Assembly (NCBI GenBank): GCA_945643635.1
Contig: CALZFC010000004.1
Span: 1,179,001 to 1,243,000, forward strand
Direction of reading: 5' to 3'
From: Allodiplogaster sudhausi
Lineage: Eukaryota > Nematoda > Chromadorea > Rhabditida > Diplogasteridae
Length of the DNA stretch: 64,000 nucleotides
The number at the start of each line of letters is the position of its first letter. Within the stretch, counting starts at the first letter, position 1. The notes under the pieces are model-generated. The model saw nothing but the letters and a program-made list of their open reading frames with translations. It was not told where the DNA came from and did not search any database. Positions 43,926 to 56,951 of this stretch are shown piece by piece. The position numbers and the translations under genes were made by a program.

Positions 43926-44214
43926 CTCTAAATTTCGTCTCTCTTCGATCTAATAGCAGCGAAGCGATACTAAGGATGGATTAGCAGTTATTAATTAGAA
44001 TGAAGAGAGAGTTCGAGGGAGTACAAAATGAACTGTGACCCTTGTTAACAGCAAGAATGAACAGCGAGATGATGAACACTCTACATGATTGCGCAAAACA
44101 CTGGAAAATTGTAGTAAAAAAATTGCATAATATGCCAGTTGACGAAAAGTCGTCGTTTAAAAAGAAACGCAATAACTGAGGCATATTTTATTTCTCTTCG
44201 GATGAGGAAACTTC

Positions 44215-44490
44215 TTTTAAAAGTCTAATCATTCAGACTTACTATTATACAACATTAAATAGCTCAAAAAAACCGCCTTTTTCTGTAGAAAAATGTAGGA
44301 TAGAGAGAGACGCATCTTATGGGCTCTCTCGAAGTGATTTTCTCAAAAGAAACGCAAAAACGGACATATTTTTGTTCCCAGACCTCGAGTTCGGAAATCG
44401 TTCAGACTTACTTTTATGCAACATTAAATAGCTCAAAAGAACCGCCTTTTACTGTAGAACAACGTAGGATAGAGAGAGACGCAACATAGG
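44215..44490. repeat. Two tandem copies of a ~168-base unit
   Basis: Both copies carry TTCAGACTTACT, CAACATTAAATAGCTCAAAA, CCGCCTTTT and TAGGATAGAGAGAGACGCA. Confidence 0.8.
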
Positions 44491-44499
44491 TCACGTTGA

Positions 44500-45225
44500 G
44501 CAGTAAAACTCTCGAAAAACCTTTTGGCTCTTACAACCAAATTGACACAGATGGATAGACCGAGTTCGTAGAGTTCTCTCTCTCTCTCTTTTCCTCTGTC
44601 TCTTTCCTCTTTCTGTCTCTCTATCTCACTCTCTCTCTCTCTCTCTCTTACTCTGTCTCTTTCCTCTTTCTGTCTCCCACTCTTTCCATTCTCTTCTCAA
44701 CGTTCTCTATGGGCACCGCCCTTTTCATCTGGATAAGTTCTTCAACATTCAGATCGCGGGGGCGCGTAGTGGGGTGGTTGTAGCTTGGGTGCGTGGAGCG
44801 CGGGGTGCTGGTTCGGGTACGGGCGATTGTAAAAATCTCAGTTCTAATTCCAGATACAACGACGACGACGCCAACACGACTCTACAAACCAAGTTAGCCA
44901 GTTTTTCAACTTTTGCAGTTTTTGTATTACTTGTAGGATAACGATATGTATGCTTTTATCTCATTTTCGGACTTTTCTAATTTATTTGACTGTTTTTCAA
45001 GCATTTTTCATGTTATATGCCCTAGCGGGTGGCTTCTGCTGCTCTCACGTTCTTAAGCATATTTTGTTTAGTGTAATAAAGGGTTTTGTATAATAAATAT
45101 GCTTAAAAGAATAATAAATATGTATAAAAACCAGTGTTTCCAGCTGCATTTTATCAGTGAGCGGACATAAAGATGTGAAGGGGGCGTGGCTTAAGAGCAA
45201 GTGCTCCTTGCCGCGGGCAAACGTA
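44500..45225. other. Remainder of the TIR element, no gene seen
   Basis: CT tracts at 44570-44690, then a GC-richer patch around 44750-44830, then AT-rich sequence before the subterminal repeats. Confidence 0.5.
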
Positions 45226-45381
45226 ACATTTTTGTTAAACCCTGCATGTTACGTCGCGCGTAACATTTCGGGTTGCGCATTAAATGTAACGTCCAGAGCT
45301 ACATGAGATGTTCCGGTGCATTTCAATAACATTATTGTTATGTTCCAATGTTACGCTCCACGTAACATCCTTCTCTGTGTG

Positions 45382-46600
45382 TATGACGAATATGCAAAGA
45401 ATCGCTTGAAGACCTTTTCCTCGAAGAATATCCTGCTAATTTCTCCTTGATTTTGTATTAGCAATGCACCCACATAACACCATTTGATTTCTGGTCTTCA
45501 ACAAGCAAGGAAAATGCAACATATTATGAATAGGCATTCATTTAGGAATGGGCTTTTGCAATATTCCATCATTCATTTGTGGAAATATAAAGATTCAAGC
45601 TTGTTTCCCCTGCTTTCCGGATGATCAAAGAGATCCTCTTCGCGGGTGTTAGGGTGTCTGTTTCTCTGACCCAGGGGTCATTCAGATCGAGTCGACAAGT
45701 CATACGAATCAGCTCGACGCCCCATGAATAGGAACCACGAATTAAGATGTAACGGTGACTTGGGGGATGACTTAAAAGTAGAACTCGGGAACTCAGTACA
45801 AACTGCCCACGCCGAAACCCAAATTGCGTCACCTCAGTTGCTGTCGCCAACATGACTGCTCATGGCCCCCTTTTTCTCCAAATCTGCTGTAAATTTTAAT
45901 TTTTGTGCACCTTTTCGAATGTTTCGTCATAGCACGAAATATATACATAGAGAAAAGTTTTGGTCAGCAAGAACACATTTGCTGCAAATTCCAATAACCC
46001 ACGCTAACAGCGAAAAGTATAGTTAGCGAGTGACTCGGTATATAAAGATGTATGTAGATATATGTACACTTGTCTACTTTCTCATATGCGCTATCACTTT
46101 CTTAATCTGCATTGCTCTTTTCTAATGGAGCGTTCTCTTTACTTATAAATATATCTTGATGCTAGCAAACCGCATAGCAAATTGCATGAATTTTTATGAC
46201 ACCCTGTCCTGTTCGTTTACGACGGATTTCCAGAAATTACCTTGCTGACAAATCGCTTTTCTTCAAGAATAGTCGCCAATTTCTCGTTCGTTTTGCATTC
46301 GCCATCATCCGTCTTCGTGTTCCCATTAGTTTTCTGGCCGTCACAATAAGAAGAGGGAATAAATGTATACATGCGGAAATGGGCTTTTCTCAATTTGCCG
46401 CATTTCTCTCTTGCAATATATGTATTACTTCCCGGAATCTTTCTTCTTCCTTGTATTTATTGCCTTTGCCTGAAGTATGTACAGCTCGGTGCATGAAAAG
46501 TGAAGTGTCTCTGCTGAACAGTATACGGTATTGTCTAAGGTAAAATAACATTACTATTTAGAGAATTGTACCCTGACGACCATCTTCCACAGAAAAAAAC
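45382..46600 (+). repeat. SRE-array flank unit, right piece, upstream of SRE-1
   Basis: Continues the match to 50130-50850 (TCGAAGAATATCC, GTTTCGTCATAG, TTACGACG, TTGCTGACAAATC...CTTTTCTTCAAGAATAGTC). Probably includes the SRE-1 promoter region, although no element could be pinned down. Confidence 0.65.
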
Positions 46601-46626
46601 TGTCGCAATACGTACAGACTGCAACC

Positions 46627-49212
46627 ATGAGCTGCGTTCCTTCGGACACGTGGCCTATCACAGGCTACATGCTTTTCCAAGTACAGTGCCTTCTCGCTGA
46701 AAGATTAAAAAAATTTTTCAAATAATTATTCAATATTCCGATAGACTTACGCACTTTCGGAAAAAAGTTGTTTGATATTTAAAATACTGCAATGACAGGT
46801 AGCAATAATCGTGTCTGCATTTGCTGCTCTCCTCGTTGTGCACTGCTGCGCGGCGCAGAGATTTCACCCAAATTTCAGGTAAGTATATTTTTAAGGACTG
46901 TAATCTAAATGAATTTATGCGTTTTAGTAAGGTCTCTATAAAAAACCCCATGCTCTCTCGCCATTGGCTGAAGTTCGCAGCGAATATTTCAATGAACTTA
47001 GATGACGAATATGAGTGTCTAGCCTTTTTGAGCATTCTCTTCGGCGCTCTCATCTGCGCTTACTTGACGTCCGCTCTCGCGCAGACTCCGTCCATTCTTG
47101 CATCGCCCCTCGGCTACTTTTTCGGGGACGACGGCCATATTCTCGAGTAAAGATATTCTTTGCTTTCTTTGTAAATATTTTTTAATAATTCTTTATTTAC
47201 ATACATTTAATACTAAGTAACATTGCTTGAAACAAGCCTATTATTTAAATTTTCCCATCAACGAACCACTAAAAGCATTTAAATCATATGAATTTTTATT
47301 AGTTAAAAGTTATATTTTCTCACAAAGTTAACATACATATGTATTACAAAAATACAAATGTTAACATTACTGTTTATCGATAAAGATGAAACTTTTGAGA
47401 ATAATCAGGAGTTTGGGCTTCGCTGGCTATCTGTCGGCGAACTTTCTAGTTGTGGCAGCAGTGATCGAGCGTCTTACTGCGACAGTCCTCTCTCATTCAT
47501 ACGAGAAGCGAAGACGGCCATGGCTCGCACTCGCAGCACTTCCACTCTGTGTACGCCACCTTCAATTACTTAAACTTTAATTTATTTAAAAAAAGTTTTT
47601 TTTTGTCATTAATTTAATATTAACGTATTGCGGAGAAGTTGCATGTATATTATCACATTATTACACGTAATTTTATTTTTATTTTTATTTCTAAAAAAAA
47701 TAAAGACCTAAATTCGATACAAAATATCGAACCATTCAGTTAGCTAGCTCTGCGTGCTACGCCTTGCTAATTACGCGTTAGAATTTTTCTTTGTAATTTA
47801 TTTATCATTTTTCTTCTTCTTCTCCTTTATGGTTGTATATCTCTGACCGAAAGAGAAAGGGTTTACTTACGATTACAGCAGCACTTGACGACAGCGAATG
47901 GGGCACTTTCATTCTTCTTGGAATTTCAGCATTAAGCAGCATCGTATGATTTTTAACGTCTTATCAACGACAGATTATGTGAGAATGCAAAGACTCTCAT
48001 GCGTGTGTGCTCTTCTTTTCGCGTTTGTGCACCATGCGAAAAGAAGAGTGGATACTCCCAAGATGAAATTAGTTTTCGGATTCGTGGAAATGCAATCTGT
48101 ACGAACAATACAAATGGCAATTTACCATTTAAAAAGCAATATCAGTAAAGTCTTGCTTTCTCTCAAATAATGAACGTTTAACATTCGAATATCTGCTCGT
48201 TATATGAATATTAAGAGATGATTTGCAGGCGTCGATCTTAATTTGGCTGATCAATTTCCGCCTGAGCCGACATAATAAGGAATGGCGTTCAGTGACAAGA
48301 GGCGGAATGATTTCGATTGCTTCAAGATATCAAGCCAACGAGAATATGCGAGCGCTCCAGGCTCTACTTATATTTGTTCGTATTTTTATTCTAGACATTT
48401 TAGTAATAATCAGAAGAAATAACCATACGCACTTTCACACAGTCTGAATTGTTATAACAATAATAATAAGTATTATTATAATTATTCTTTTGATAAATTT
48501 TTTTAAATGATATCTTTTCTTAAGTCGTCCAGAATGATTTAACATTCCAGGTGATTGGCGATTCGTGTGTAACAATTATCGATTTGCTTGGCCGTCTCTT
48601 CTTCGGAATCTTTTACGTATACTCGGTAGAAGCTTGCAGTAAACAGAAAGCTGTGCCCTTTCTTGTCGTAAGAACGGTTAGTCGCACTTTTCTAATGTTA
48701 ATTAACATTGAGGGTGATATATTATGAATAATATTTATAATATGGTCGATATATTATCATATTAGCGAATCATACAAAAAAATACGTATCTGAACAAGCG
48801 ATTATAGAAAGGCGAAAATTGTAATTTTTCTCAATTAGGTATTTCATTAGTTGATTTACATTAAATATGTTTATATATATGTATAACAATATCCTATTCT
48901 ATTTTTAGCTTTCTCTCATCGTCCTAATTCCAACTTTATTATGCAGTCGGCACGAGTCGTACGCTTCGATCCTACGCAAAATTCGGTATTCTTTCTAAAA
49001 AAAAAACTCTTTATAAAAAACAATTTCGACAGATATAAAGTAAAAAATATATAAAGAGAAAGATTACCTCAAACAGTTTGAGTAGAAGAAAGGAAGTGAT
49101 CGAACGCGGAGTGAACCACGACGCATATTTCACTTCTCTCGCCGATTCATGGAACGAGGTGCACAAGGAATTCACAGCGAATACGAAAGCGAAGAGGAAG
49201 ACGACGATTTGA
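46627..49212 (+). CDS. SRE-type seven-transmembrane chemoreceptor, intact (SRE-1)
   Basis: Ten exons in phase: 46627-46680, 46799-46878, 47033-47146, 47400-47550, 47740-47776, 47882-47943, 48229-48375, 48551-48676, 48909-48985 and 49077-49212, for 327 residues. Hydrophobic segments follow in order: VAIIVSAFAALLVVHCCAA, ILFGALICAYLTSALA, GYLSANFLVVAAVIERLTAT, then the loop SHSYEKRRRPW, LASSACYALLI with TFILLGISALSSI, ILIWLINFRLS, an intracellular SIASRYQANENMRALQAL motif, VTIIDLLGRLFFGIFYVYS and LSLIVLIPTLLC. The ERxxATxxxxxYE motif after TM3 and the SxRYQxxENxRxL motif before TM6 mark the SRE family of the Sra superfamily. Such receptors sit in sensory neuron cilia and detect environmental chemicals. 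Length and exon phases are typical, and no lesion is seen. Confidence 0.8.
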
Positions 49213-49224
49213 TTCCCTATTGCG

Positions 49225-49700
49225 AAAGCTTCGTTACGAATCTCTCTGCTTCCCCGGAGTGCAATGGGGCGATGCTTACTTTTTGGCACAATATATCTAA
49301 TAATTATTTTATCTCACCCATTATTCAGGAACTCGTTGAATGTACTTCATTTGCATACGGTAATACATATGAAGATGAGAAACTGGTAGAGAGCTGTTAG
49401 TTTACATCACATTATGCCTTGTGCTAATCCTTATGTTAATGTCGGTTCTACCGAACAAAAGCACCAGCTTCTCAATTGTATTTAACCAGGCTGATCACAC
49501 GTTTTATTGAATTCACAGTTTTACGATTTATCATATTATGTGTGCCTTTCTCAATCGCCATATACGTATGTATTACATGCATACATTTCAGATTAACTAA
49601 ATGATTCGCGCACTTACAATCATATATATTAAATGTTTCCGGTATAGAAATCAGAAACATGCCGTGATTGTGAATGTTCTTCCTATTATTCTCTTGCCTG
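49225..49700. other. SRE-1 3' flank
   Basis: Contains the TCTCTCTGCTTC...GGGCGATGCTTACTT...ATAATTATTTTA block that recurs near 52350-52450 and, broken up, at 56460-56515 and 57365-57420. It marks the end of each SRE unit. Not coding. Confidence 0.6.
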
Positions 49701-49729
49701 TGAGTCAGAGATCAAGCGGATGATATATT

Positions 49730-50870
49730 CATAATTGTATACACACACAGTTGTAAAGTCACCATTCTACCGTCCGTTCTAAACACAGTTTTCTAACAAT
49801 GAATACATATACATATATATGTAATTTGTGCGTAATTGTTTGAATGTTGCGTTATGCAAAAGCTTAGAAAGATCCTCTAAAGAGATAAAGGTGATCAGAA
49901 AGACATTACATTTGCAGCATTAAAGATTGCTTATGATTAATATACCAGGGAAAATAGAGTCAGTTGGCGAGCTTTTTCTTTCTCGATTCCAATTCACACA
50001 TCAGGTAGGCCATCCAAAGTGGAAATGGTATAGATCTCTTCTCTAATGTCACGTTCCATATATGGGAAGGAAGGACTTTATAGCAGCGACTTTATACTTT
50101 ACATTTCTATCCATTTTTTCACCTTCTCATGTGACGAATACACAAAGAATTGCTTGAAGAACCTCTCCTCGAAGAATATCCGGATAATTTCTCCGTTATT
50201 TCGTATTTGCAAAGCACCCATGTATTCCCATATGATTTATGGTCTTCAATAAGTATATTTTGATTGCAAAACAAATTATAAGTATTGGTTTTTTCGGCCG
50301 ATTTTTATTCAACCTAACAGTTTTATTCTATGATATTGTCAAGCATTTACATATATGCTAAATTCCTATCAATCATTCATGAGTGGGTGTGGAAGTATGA
50401 AGCCTTATATGTTTTTTGAAAATCTTCTGCCAAATATAATTTACATGCTCCTTTTCGAAATGTTTCGTCATAGTACAAAATATGTAGAAGATTTTCGACC
50501 TGAAAGGGCACGTTTGCACCTATCCTTGCATCGAAAATTATAGTCAGCGAATGATTTGATATTCATTTGACAACTTCTCATATTCCCTATCATATGCTTA
50601 ATGTACACCGTTATTTTCTAATAGAGCGCTCTGTTTACTTACATGTATATCTTTATAATAGCGAAATGCATATGTACCTATTTGCACGAACTTTTATCAC
50701 ATCCTGTATTTTTTTCGTTTACGACGAACTCCGGAAATTGCCTTGCTGCCAAATCTCTTTTCTTCAAGAATAGTCTTCAATTCCTCGTTCATTTTATTCT
50801 AGTCATACAGACGAACGTGTTCGCGTTCCCATTAGTTTCCTTGCCGTTTTTTTTTAAATTTGTAAAACAA
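49730..50870 (+). repeat. SRE-array flank unit upstream of the SRE-2 remnant
   Basis: Uninterrupted homolog of 38400-38891 plus 45382-46330. At about 50850 it changes abruptly into sequence like the SRE-1 intron at 48490-48550. Confidence 0.75.
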
Positions 50871-50910
50871 TATCTTTTCTAAAGTCCTCCAGAATGATCT
50901 CATGTTCAAG

Positions 50911-51529
50911 GCGATTAGCGATTCGTGTGTGACAATTATCGATTTACTTGGCCGTCTTTTCTTCGGAGTATTTTACGCCTACTCGATAAAAGAGTGCAGT
51001 AGTCAGAAAACCGTGCCATTTCTTGTCGTAAGAACGGTTAGTCCTGCTTTTCAATTATTAATTGGAATTGAGATTGATTTAGGATGAATAAGACTTGTAA
51101 TATGATTGATTTTATTTCCATATTTTCATATTCTAATTAGGTAAATGACACGATTATAAGGTAAATCATTAATTGAACATATTACATACATGCTAGTAAT
51201 AATCTCTTATTCTTGTTTCAGCTTTCTATCATCGTTCAGCTCTTAATTCCAACTTTATTATGCAGTCGTCACGAGTCTTACGCTTCTATCCTACGCTATA
51301 TTCGGTATTCTTTCTTTAGAAAAAAATTATTTGTAAAAAATAATTCTACAGAAATAAAATAAAAATATAAAGAAAAAAGTTTACCTTGAACAGTTTGAGT
51401 AGAAGAACGGAAGTGGTCGATATACGGGTGAACCGTGATGAATATTTCGCTTCTCTTGCCGAATCATGGAACGAGGTGTACAAAGAATGCACGACGAAGG
51501 CGAAGGCGAAGAAGCGGACTGCATTATGA
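50911..51529 (+). pseudogene. SRE-2, 3'-terminal fragment of an SRE receptor gene
   Basis: Exons equivalent to SRE-1 exons 8-10 are intact: 50911-51036 (SCVTIIDLLGRLFFGVFYAY), 51222-51304 (LSIIVQLLIPTLLCSRHESY) and 51394-51529 (SRRTEVVDIRVNRDEYFASL to TGA). TM1-TM5 exons are absent. The fragment encodes only TM6-TM7 and the cytoplasmic tail, so no receptor can be made. Confidence 0.8.
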
Positions 51530-51639
51530 TTTGCAGGGTTCTATTACATTTATTAGTATTTATTCATACATCATTGAAAGATGTGACAACATCTTCAAAT
51601 GAAAGCAATTTCGCGTTATGCTATCTGTTCAGGCTAGTG

Positions 51640-53600
51640 AAAAGAGGGGGGGGGGGGAATTAGAACGCCTAACTCCAAGACAGGAAAGGAAGGTAGCGAC
51701 AATAGCTTAACTCTGTTATTTCGTTCAAGAAACTGATTGAACCACATAAATTATTAGTGCGCAGAATGCATTCAACTCTCACACGAGTATGAGATGATGA
51801 AATACTCTTGTGTTACACAAAGCTTAGTTTTTATCCTCTTATTGTAATGGAGGTATTGTTGCGAAAACATCAGTGTTTGCCAATCAATTCATTGTATGTA
51901 TGACAAGACATCCTACGGGCTTAGGCTGCTTTATTTCTTTTATTTATGCAATACATCATTAGGATGTGACAACATTAAGAGATTAAAATCGAGAAAGTAG
52001 CAAGATTCAAGTAAACCTTTTTTTACAGAAAAATTCAATGCAATGATCCACGGAGAGCTTTTCTTTCTGACGATGAAAGCGTTGTATACTACAAAAATGA
52101 ATATGCACTTTTCTATTCCGTAGATAGATTTCATTTTAAATGTAATTGCCACACACCTGGACAAACGTGCACAGCCTGCATGTTGTCTGGCAAAGAATTC
52201 AATAGCAAAAGGAGAATTTATTACGCATATTTCGCGTTGTTTTAGTCTTTAAATCTTGAAATAAAAGTCTCTCTCTGCAGACATCCGTTCCCTACTCATT
52301 TGATCTCTTCGTTGTCTGTTCTGTGAAAAAAAACAAAGCCTCTCCCGCTTCATGACGAATCTCTCTGCTTCGGCGTAAAATAGGGCGATGCTTACTTCTT
52401 GGCACTTTGTAACCAATAATTATTTTACGTCCCCCATTATTCACCAAGTCGCTGAATGCATATGTATGTACATGTACATACATACATATGTAGAAACTGC
52501 AAGCTATGCCTACATCACTTTACACCTCATCACATTATAACTTGAAACATGCGAATGGTCACAGCGGTTCGATGTAGCATAAGGTATTCAAGTATATTCA
52601 AATAGCCTAGCAAACCGTTTTTTTTCTTTGCTGCAAGTTTAGAATTTATTAAGGACATTTAAAAGTTACGAATTTGCATATAGTGTGCCTTTTTCTAATG
52701 CTATCTACATAAATAAATCTGCCATGTTATTAATCTTGACAAAAGTGGTGCCAATTTCACAAAAAGTTGATGAACTTTTCTGAGAAAGTTGCTTTATGTT
52801 CCGGAGTAAAATATGACACTTGATTTCCGATTTTGTTTTGATGGAAATGGAGAGTTTTCTTTTAGATGTTTTTTCTTCTTTGAATAATGCTTTGCTAAAT
52901 GATTAGCGATCCAGAGCCACATAGATTTAGTACTTTCGGTTTTTAAAGATGAAAAATGCAGTGATTGTGAATGAGCAACTCTCACTATTCCCTTCCCAGA
53001 GAGACAGAATTAAAAACTATAGACCCAAAGTGACCGCGCAATGCCCTCAAACGTGAGAATAAATATGGATGTAACTGATCCAGAAGGTCAAACGTTAAAG
53101 CACGGCTTTCATATTGAGAACATTTATATACTAAGTTTTCTTTGTAGATAAAATAGTATTTTGAAGCTGATCACGATGTCTTGAAACGATCGAAATTGTT
53201 CCGCAAATCCATTTGCCCACGTTCATCTCTTTTTCTTAAAGTAAAGTGCCATTTATAGCTTTTCGTACTAGCAAATGAGTGTGTCACACCTGCTTATTTG
53301 CACTGAAAAGCGAGAGCGGGAAAGAGAGAAAGAGACAGAGAGAAAGAAATAGAGTGAGAAAGAGAGGGAGAGAGAGAAGCGTACAAATGCTCATAAAAAA
53401 AATTTTCTAGTCTGAGAAAGACTTCTAACCTGCCGATTTCATTAGTTGTACGATTTTTTTTCTTTGTATGACCTAATTAATTTCACTGATTGAACAACGT
53501 TCGTTATTTAAAAAAAAAGTCTTCATTATACATGCGCATGCATGTGCTATCATATTGATTTACAGGATCTGCGTACACGTTTCATGTCTATGCATTTTGA
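51640..53600. other. Between SRE-2 and SRE-3
   Basis: Contains a G run at 51645-51656, SRE 3' flank remnants near 52330-52460, a CATACATATGTA run at 52460-52490 and a GA tract at 53305-53380. No coding exons seen. Confidence 0.5.
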
Positions 53601-53800
53601 ATTCGTTCTAGAGTAACCCGTCAGTCGTCAAAATGGCATACTTTTTACGATTGGTACGTATGTGCATTAATATTATGGTGCCGCGGCAGTAAAAGTTTCT
53701 TCGTGCTCAGATAAATTTATTTATCACTTGAAGGTACTGTGTCAAAGTTATTTTGCAAATGTGCGCATAGGCCCTGATACCTCTGTCAAACGCTAGTCAA
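53600..53800 (+). repeat. SRE-3 5' flank, shared with SRE-4
   Basis: Matches 58120-58180 plus 59750-59880: GTCGTCAAAATGGCATACTT, then GTGGCAGTAAA-like, TTTATTTATCACTTGAA and GTACTGTGTCAAAGTT. The foldback element separates the two halves in the SRE-4 copy. Promoter role is inferred from position. Confidence 0.65.
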
Positions 53801-53873
53801 AAGTTCAAGACTTGGAACCGGTTTCTCTCGAAGAAATATTTCACTTACACTTGCAAGTCGTAAGACAACGAAA

Positions 53874-56107
53874 ATGCCCTCTGCGAAGACCTGCACGCCG
53901 GCGGACACTTGGCCAATCGATGGCTACATACTCTTTCAGGTATGTATATTATTTAAAAAACAGTTAAAATAATTATATTGGTCATATTGTTTTCCCTAAA
54001 AGAACTGATTGTCAGAACATGATCATGAACGCCGTTCTAATTCATTCGTTTCTTTAAAAGGGTTATGTGATATAAAAGCACCGGTAAGTATAATATAAGA
54101 AATTCGGAACAATGAAGAGACTGCAAATTTTTTAACGTAAATATCTGCAGCTGGCAGCAATCGCAATCGCATTTGCAACTCTATTTGTGGTACACTGCCG
54201 CGCTGCAAAGAGATTTCATCCCAATTTCAGGCGAGAATTTCAGTTTTAAATTAGATAAATAGTAAACAAAACATTTAATAACAAGTATATAAATACGATA
54301 GAAAATACTTAATCGATAGGAGCACTGCTTTGTTTCAGCATTCTCTTTGGCGCACTCATCTTCAGTTACATCCTCGCAGCCTCTATTCAGACGCCTTCTA
54401 TTTTTGCTGCTCCTCTGGAGGACTCTATTGGAGATATCGACAATATTCTCGAGTGGGATATCGTTGATAGTTTAAGTTTGAGCGTTTCTGTATTGAACCA
54501 TAAATAAATGAGTTAACATCGTTCATAGTTAACCTTGCTTGTTTGTTATAAAATAAGTGAGGAGTATAAAATAATATTTACACAGTATCATATATATATA
54601 CTTTTCTTGTAAATGAGATTTAACAAAATGCACGTAAACGTAAAAAAAATAACATCTTTATATATTGAAAATAAAGAGTGAAATTATTAGTTTGAGAGTA
54701 ATCAGGAGCTGGGCGCTCGCCGGCTATTTAACCGTGACTTTCCTGGCAGTGGCTGTCGTGGCCGAGCGACTGATAGCGACTGTCCTCTCTCACTCGTACG
54801 AGAGACAGAGACGACCTTGGATTGCACTCGCGGCGCTGCCTCTTGCTGTTAGCTCTCTCTATCTCTCTAATTATTTTGAATTTTCTTAACAATTGTCTCT
54901 CTGAATGGGGGATTCAAGATCGAGTTTTTGATTCTAAAATTATTAACTGAAAAAATATTTCTTACTAACAATAAGTTATAGCAAACCATATTCCCATAAG
55001 ACCATTTGTATACATATTGCTTAACTTCTATGGTCACTTTATTATTGCTTTTGTCGTAATCAATCCGAATATGAATAAATGCTTATTTAGCTGGCATCGG
55101 CTGCAGGATACGCGTTTATTATTGCTCGTCAGTATAATTTTTAAGATTATTTTTCCAGCTGCTATAAAAAATTTTCATTCTTTTGATTTGTAGCACTGCT
55201 TGGAGCTAATGAAGTCGGCACCTGTATAATTCTGGGAATCTCAATACTGTGTGGCAGCGTCAGATGCCTTTTTTTAATCATGACCACCAAGAAAACATAT
55301 TTTCTCTCATACAAAAAGCGATTGCAGACCTCGATTACAATTTGGCTGATCAACTTCAGACTCAGCAAACGAAATAAGCAATGGCGTTCCGTTAGCAGAG
55401 GCGGCATGATCTCAGTGACTGCCAGATATCAAGTCAAAGAGAATTTGCGCGCGCTTCGGGCTCTTCTTATCTTTGTGATAATTTTAAATTATTATTGGCA
55501 AAAAAACTTATGTTTATATAATTTTTTTAAATTATACAAAGAGCGATTTGGTAATTTTAGGTAGTTATGGATTCATCCGTTACAATGATCGATTTGATTG
55601 GCCGGCTTGTCTTCGGAATCTTTTACGTTTATTCTGTTGAAGCTTGCAGTCAGCAGAAAGACGTGCAATTTCTCATCGTTAGAACGGTTCATTAAAATTT
55701 AATTGTTTTTTGACCTATCTTATTTTGCGTCAGAAATTAAAGATTTCTTGTTACTTCTTCATTAATGTTCATATTGGAAACGATTGTCTAAATCATTGAT
55801 CAAAGGCGATTTCAGCTCTCATTCATCGTTCAAATGTCAATTCCTACCGTACTCTGCCTCCATCACGAATCTTACGCTACAGTCTTTCGCAACATTCGGT
55901 AGTTTCCATTTCTGGACTTTTTTTGCTTCAAAATAATCATGTTTAAAAAAAGAAAAGAAAAAATGTCAAATCATATTCCGCAACAGTTTTCGCAGTAAAA
56001 GGGAAGAACTCGACGGCGCCGTCAATCACGATGAATATTTTGCTTCTTTGGCCGTCTCGTGGAGCACAGTCTACAACGAGAAAGCTAATCGGAAGACGAC
56101 GAAATAA
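53874..56107 (+). CDS. SRE-type seven-transmembrane chemoreceptor, intact (SRE-3)
   Basis: Ten exons in phase: 53874-53939, 54151-54230, 54339-54452, 54697-54847, 55091-55127, 55194-55258, 55328-55474, 55561-55686, 55816-55898 and 55987-56107, for 329 residues. It aligns exon by exon with SRE-1: LAAIAIAFATLFVVHCRAA, ILFGALIFSYILAASI, VTFLAVAVVAERLIATVLSH, LASAAGYAFII, CIILGISILC, WLINFRLSKRNKQWRSVSRG, MISVTARYQVKENLRALRAL, VTMIDLIGRLVFGIFYVYS and SFIVQMSIPTVLCLHHESY. Both family motifs (AERxxAT...YE and ARYQxxENxRxL) are kept. Intron 2 begins GCGAGA, a GC-AG intron, where SRE-1 has GTAAGT. The loops differ in SDTWPI/ADTWPI and around the second extracellular loop, as expected of receptors with different ligands. 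Confidence 0.8.
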
Positions 56108-56518
56108 CGAACAGATGGAATCTAATTATTGTTTCGTTTTTACTCTCTTGCCAATAATTAAATTAATGCGAAAAGAAAACTTAATCTTCCTCACAATCAC
56201 ATGCGTATAGTGGAGATAAGCTAAAGTAAGACGATAAGAATGATGCGAGTGAATAAGACGCAGAGAGATTCTATGTTGCATATCCTTTAAAATGTAATTG
56301 GGACGCATCTGGACATACGTGAATTTGTCAAGCAGCCTGCATGTTTTTTGGCTAAGAATTATGCAAAAGTCTCTCTCTCTCCAGACATCCGTGCCTTCTC
56401 TACTCATTTGATCTTTTCAAGCTATTCGTTTTCTTTTCTGTGAAAAAAAGACAAAGGATCTCATTCTTCGTGACAAATCTCAATGCTTTAGGGCGATGCC
56501 TACTCCTTCGCACCTTAA

Positions 56519-56947
56519 AGGAGGTCTGAGGTGAATAAATAGTGTATCGTTTTTTTCGCATTATTTGGCCAGGTTGAGCTAGAAACTTCGATTGCAAGTG
56601 TCCCGAAGTCACAAAAACACCTCTGCCCTGAGGAAATAAACAGGATTCTCTGCTTTGAACTCGGGAATATTTTATTTTCCCGCCATTTCCAAAAACTTTT
56701 GGCAGAACAACACTGTTGCCGATGGGGCCATTCGAATCCTGCATTTAAACTTTATATATATGGTGCGCGCAACCAACATTGGCCGGATTTTGCTTAACAC
56801 GTGCGCACACCTGCCAGTTGTTCTAGTCACTAGTTTCTGTGGAGAGAGGCAAGGGGCAGTAGCACCATTTCTGTGGATTCTTCACACCGTACTTTTTACC
56901 AATCTGTCAGGGACTTCGTGGAAGGAGTTTTTCCCTTATGGTCTCCT
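56519..56947. mobile_element. TTAA-flanked MITE, copy B
   Basis: TTAA at 56515-56518 and 56948-56951, ends AGGAGG...TCTCCT. Same family as copy A. It interrupts SRE 3' flank sequence (GGGCGATGCCTACTCCTTCGCACC | ... | ACCCATAATTATTTGACC). Confidence 0.8.
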
Positions 56948-56951
56948 TTAA

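Larger units (their letters stand above)
38892..45381. mobile_element. 6.5-kb TIR element with TA target duplication
   Basis: The left end CACACAGA and right end TCTGTGTG are perfect inverted repeats, and both are flanked by TA. Flanking DNA on the two sides (GCTTGTCG-TA and TA-TGACGAATA) corresponds to one continuous stretch at about 50125-50150 (CATGTGACGAATACAC), an empty-site relative that supports insertion. Subterminal regions on both sides (38897-39070 and 45225-45370) are packed with ATGTTAC/TGTTATG and reverse-complement GTAACAT motifs, which look like transposase-binding repeats. Inside is a multi-exon gene without evident transposase motifs. The superfamily is not determined. Confidence 0.75.
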
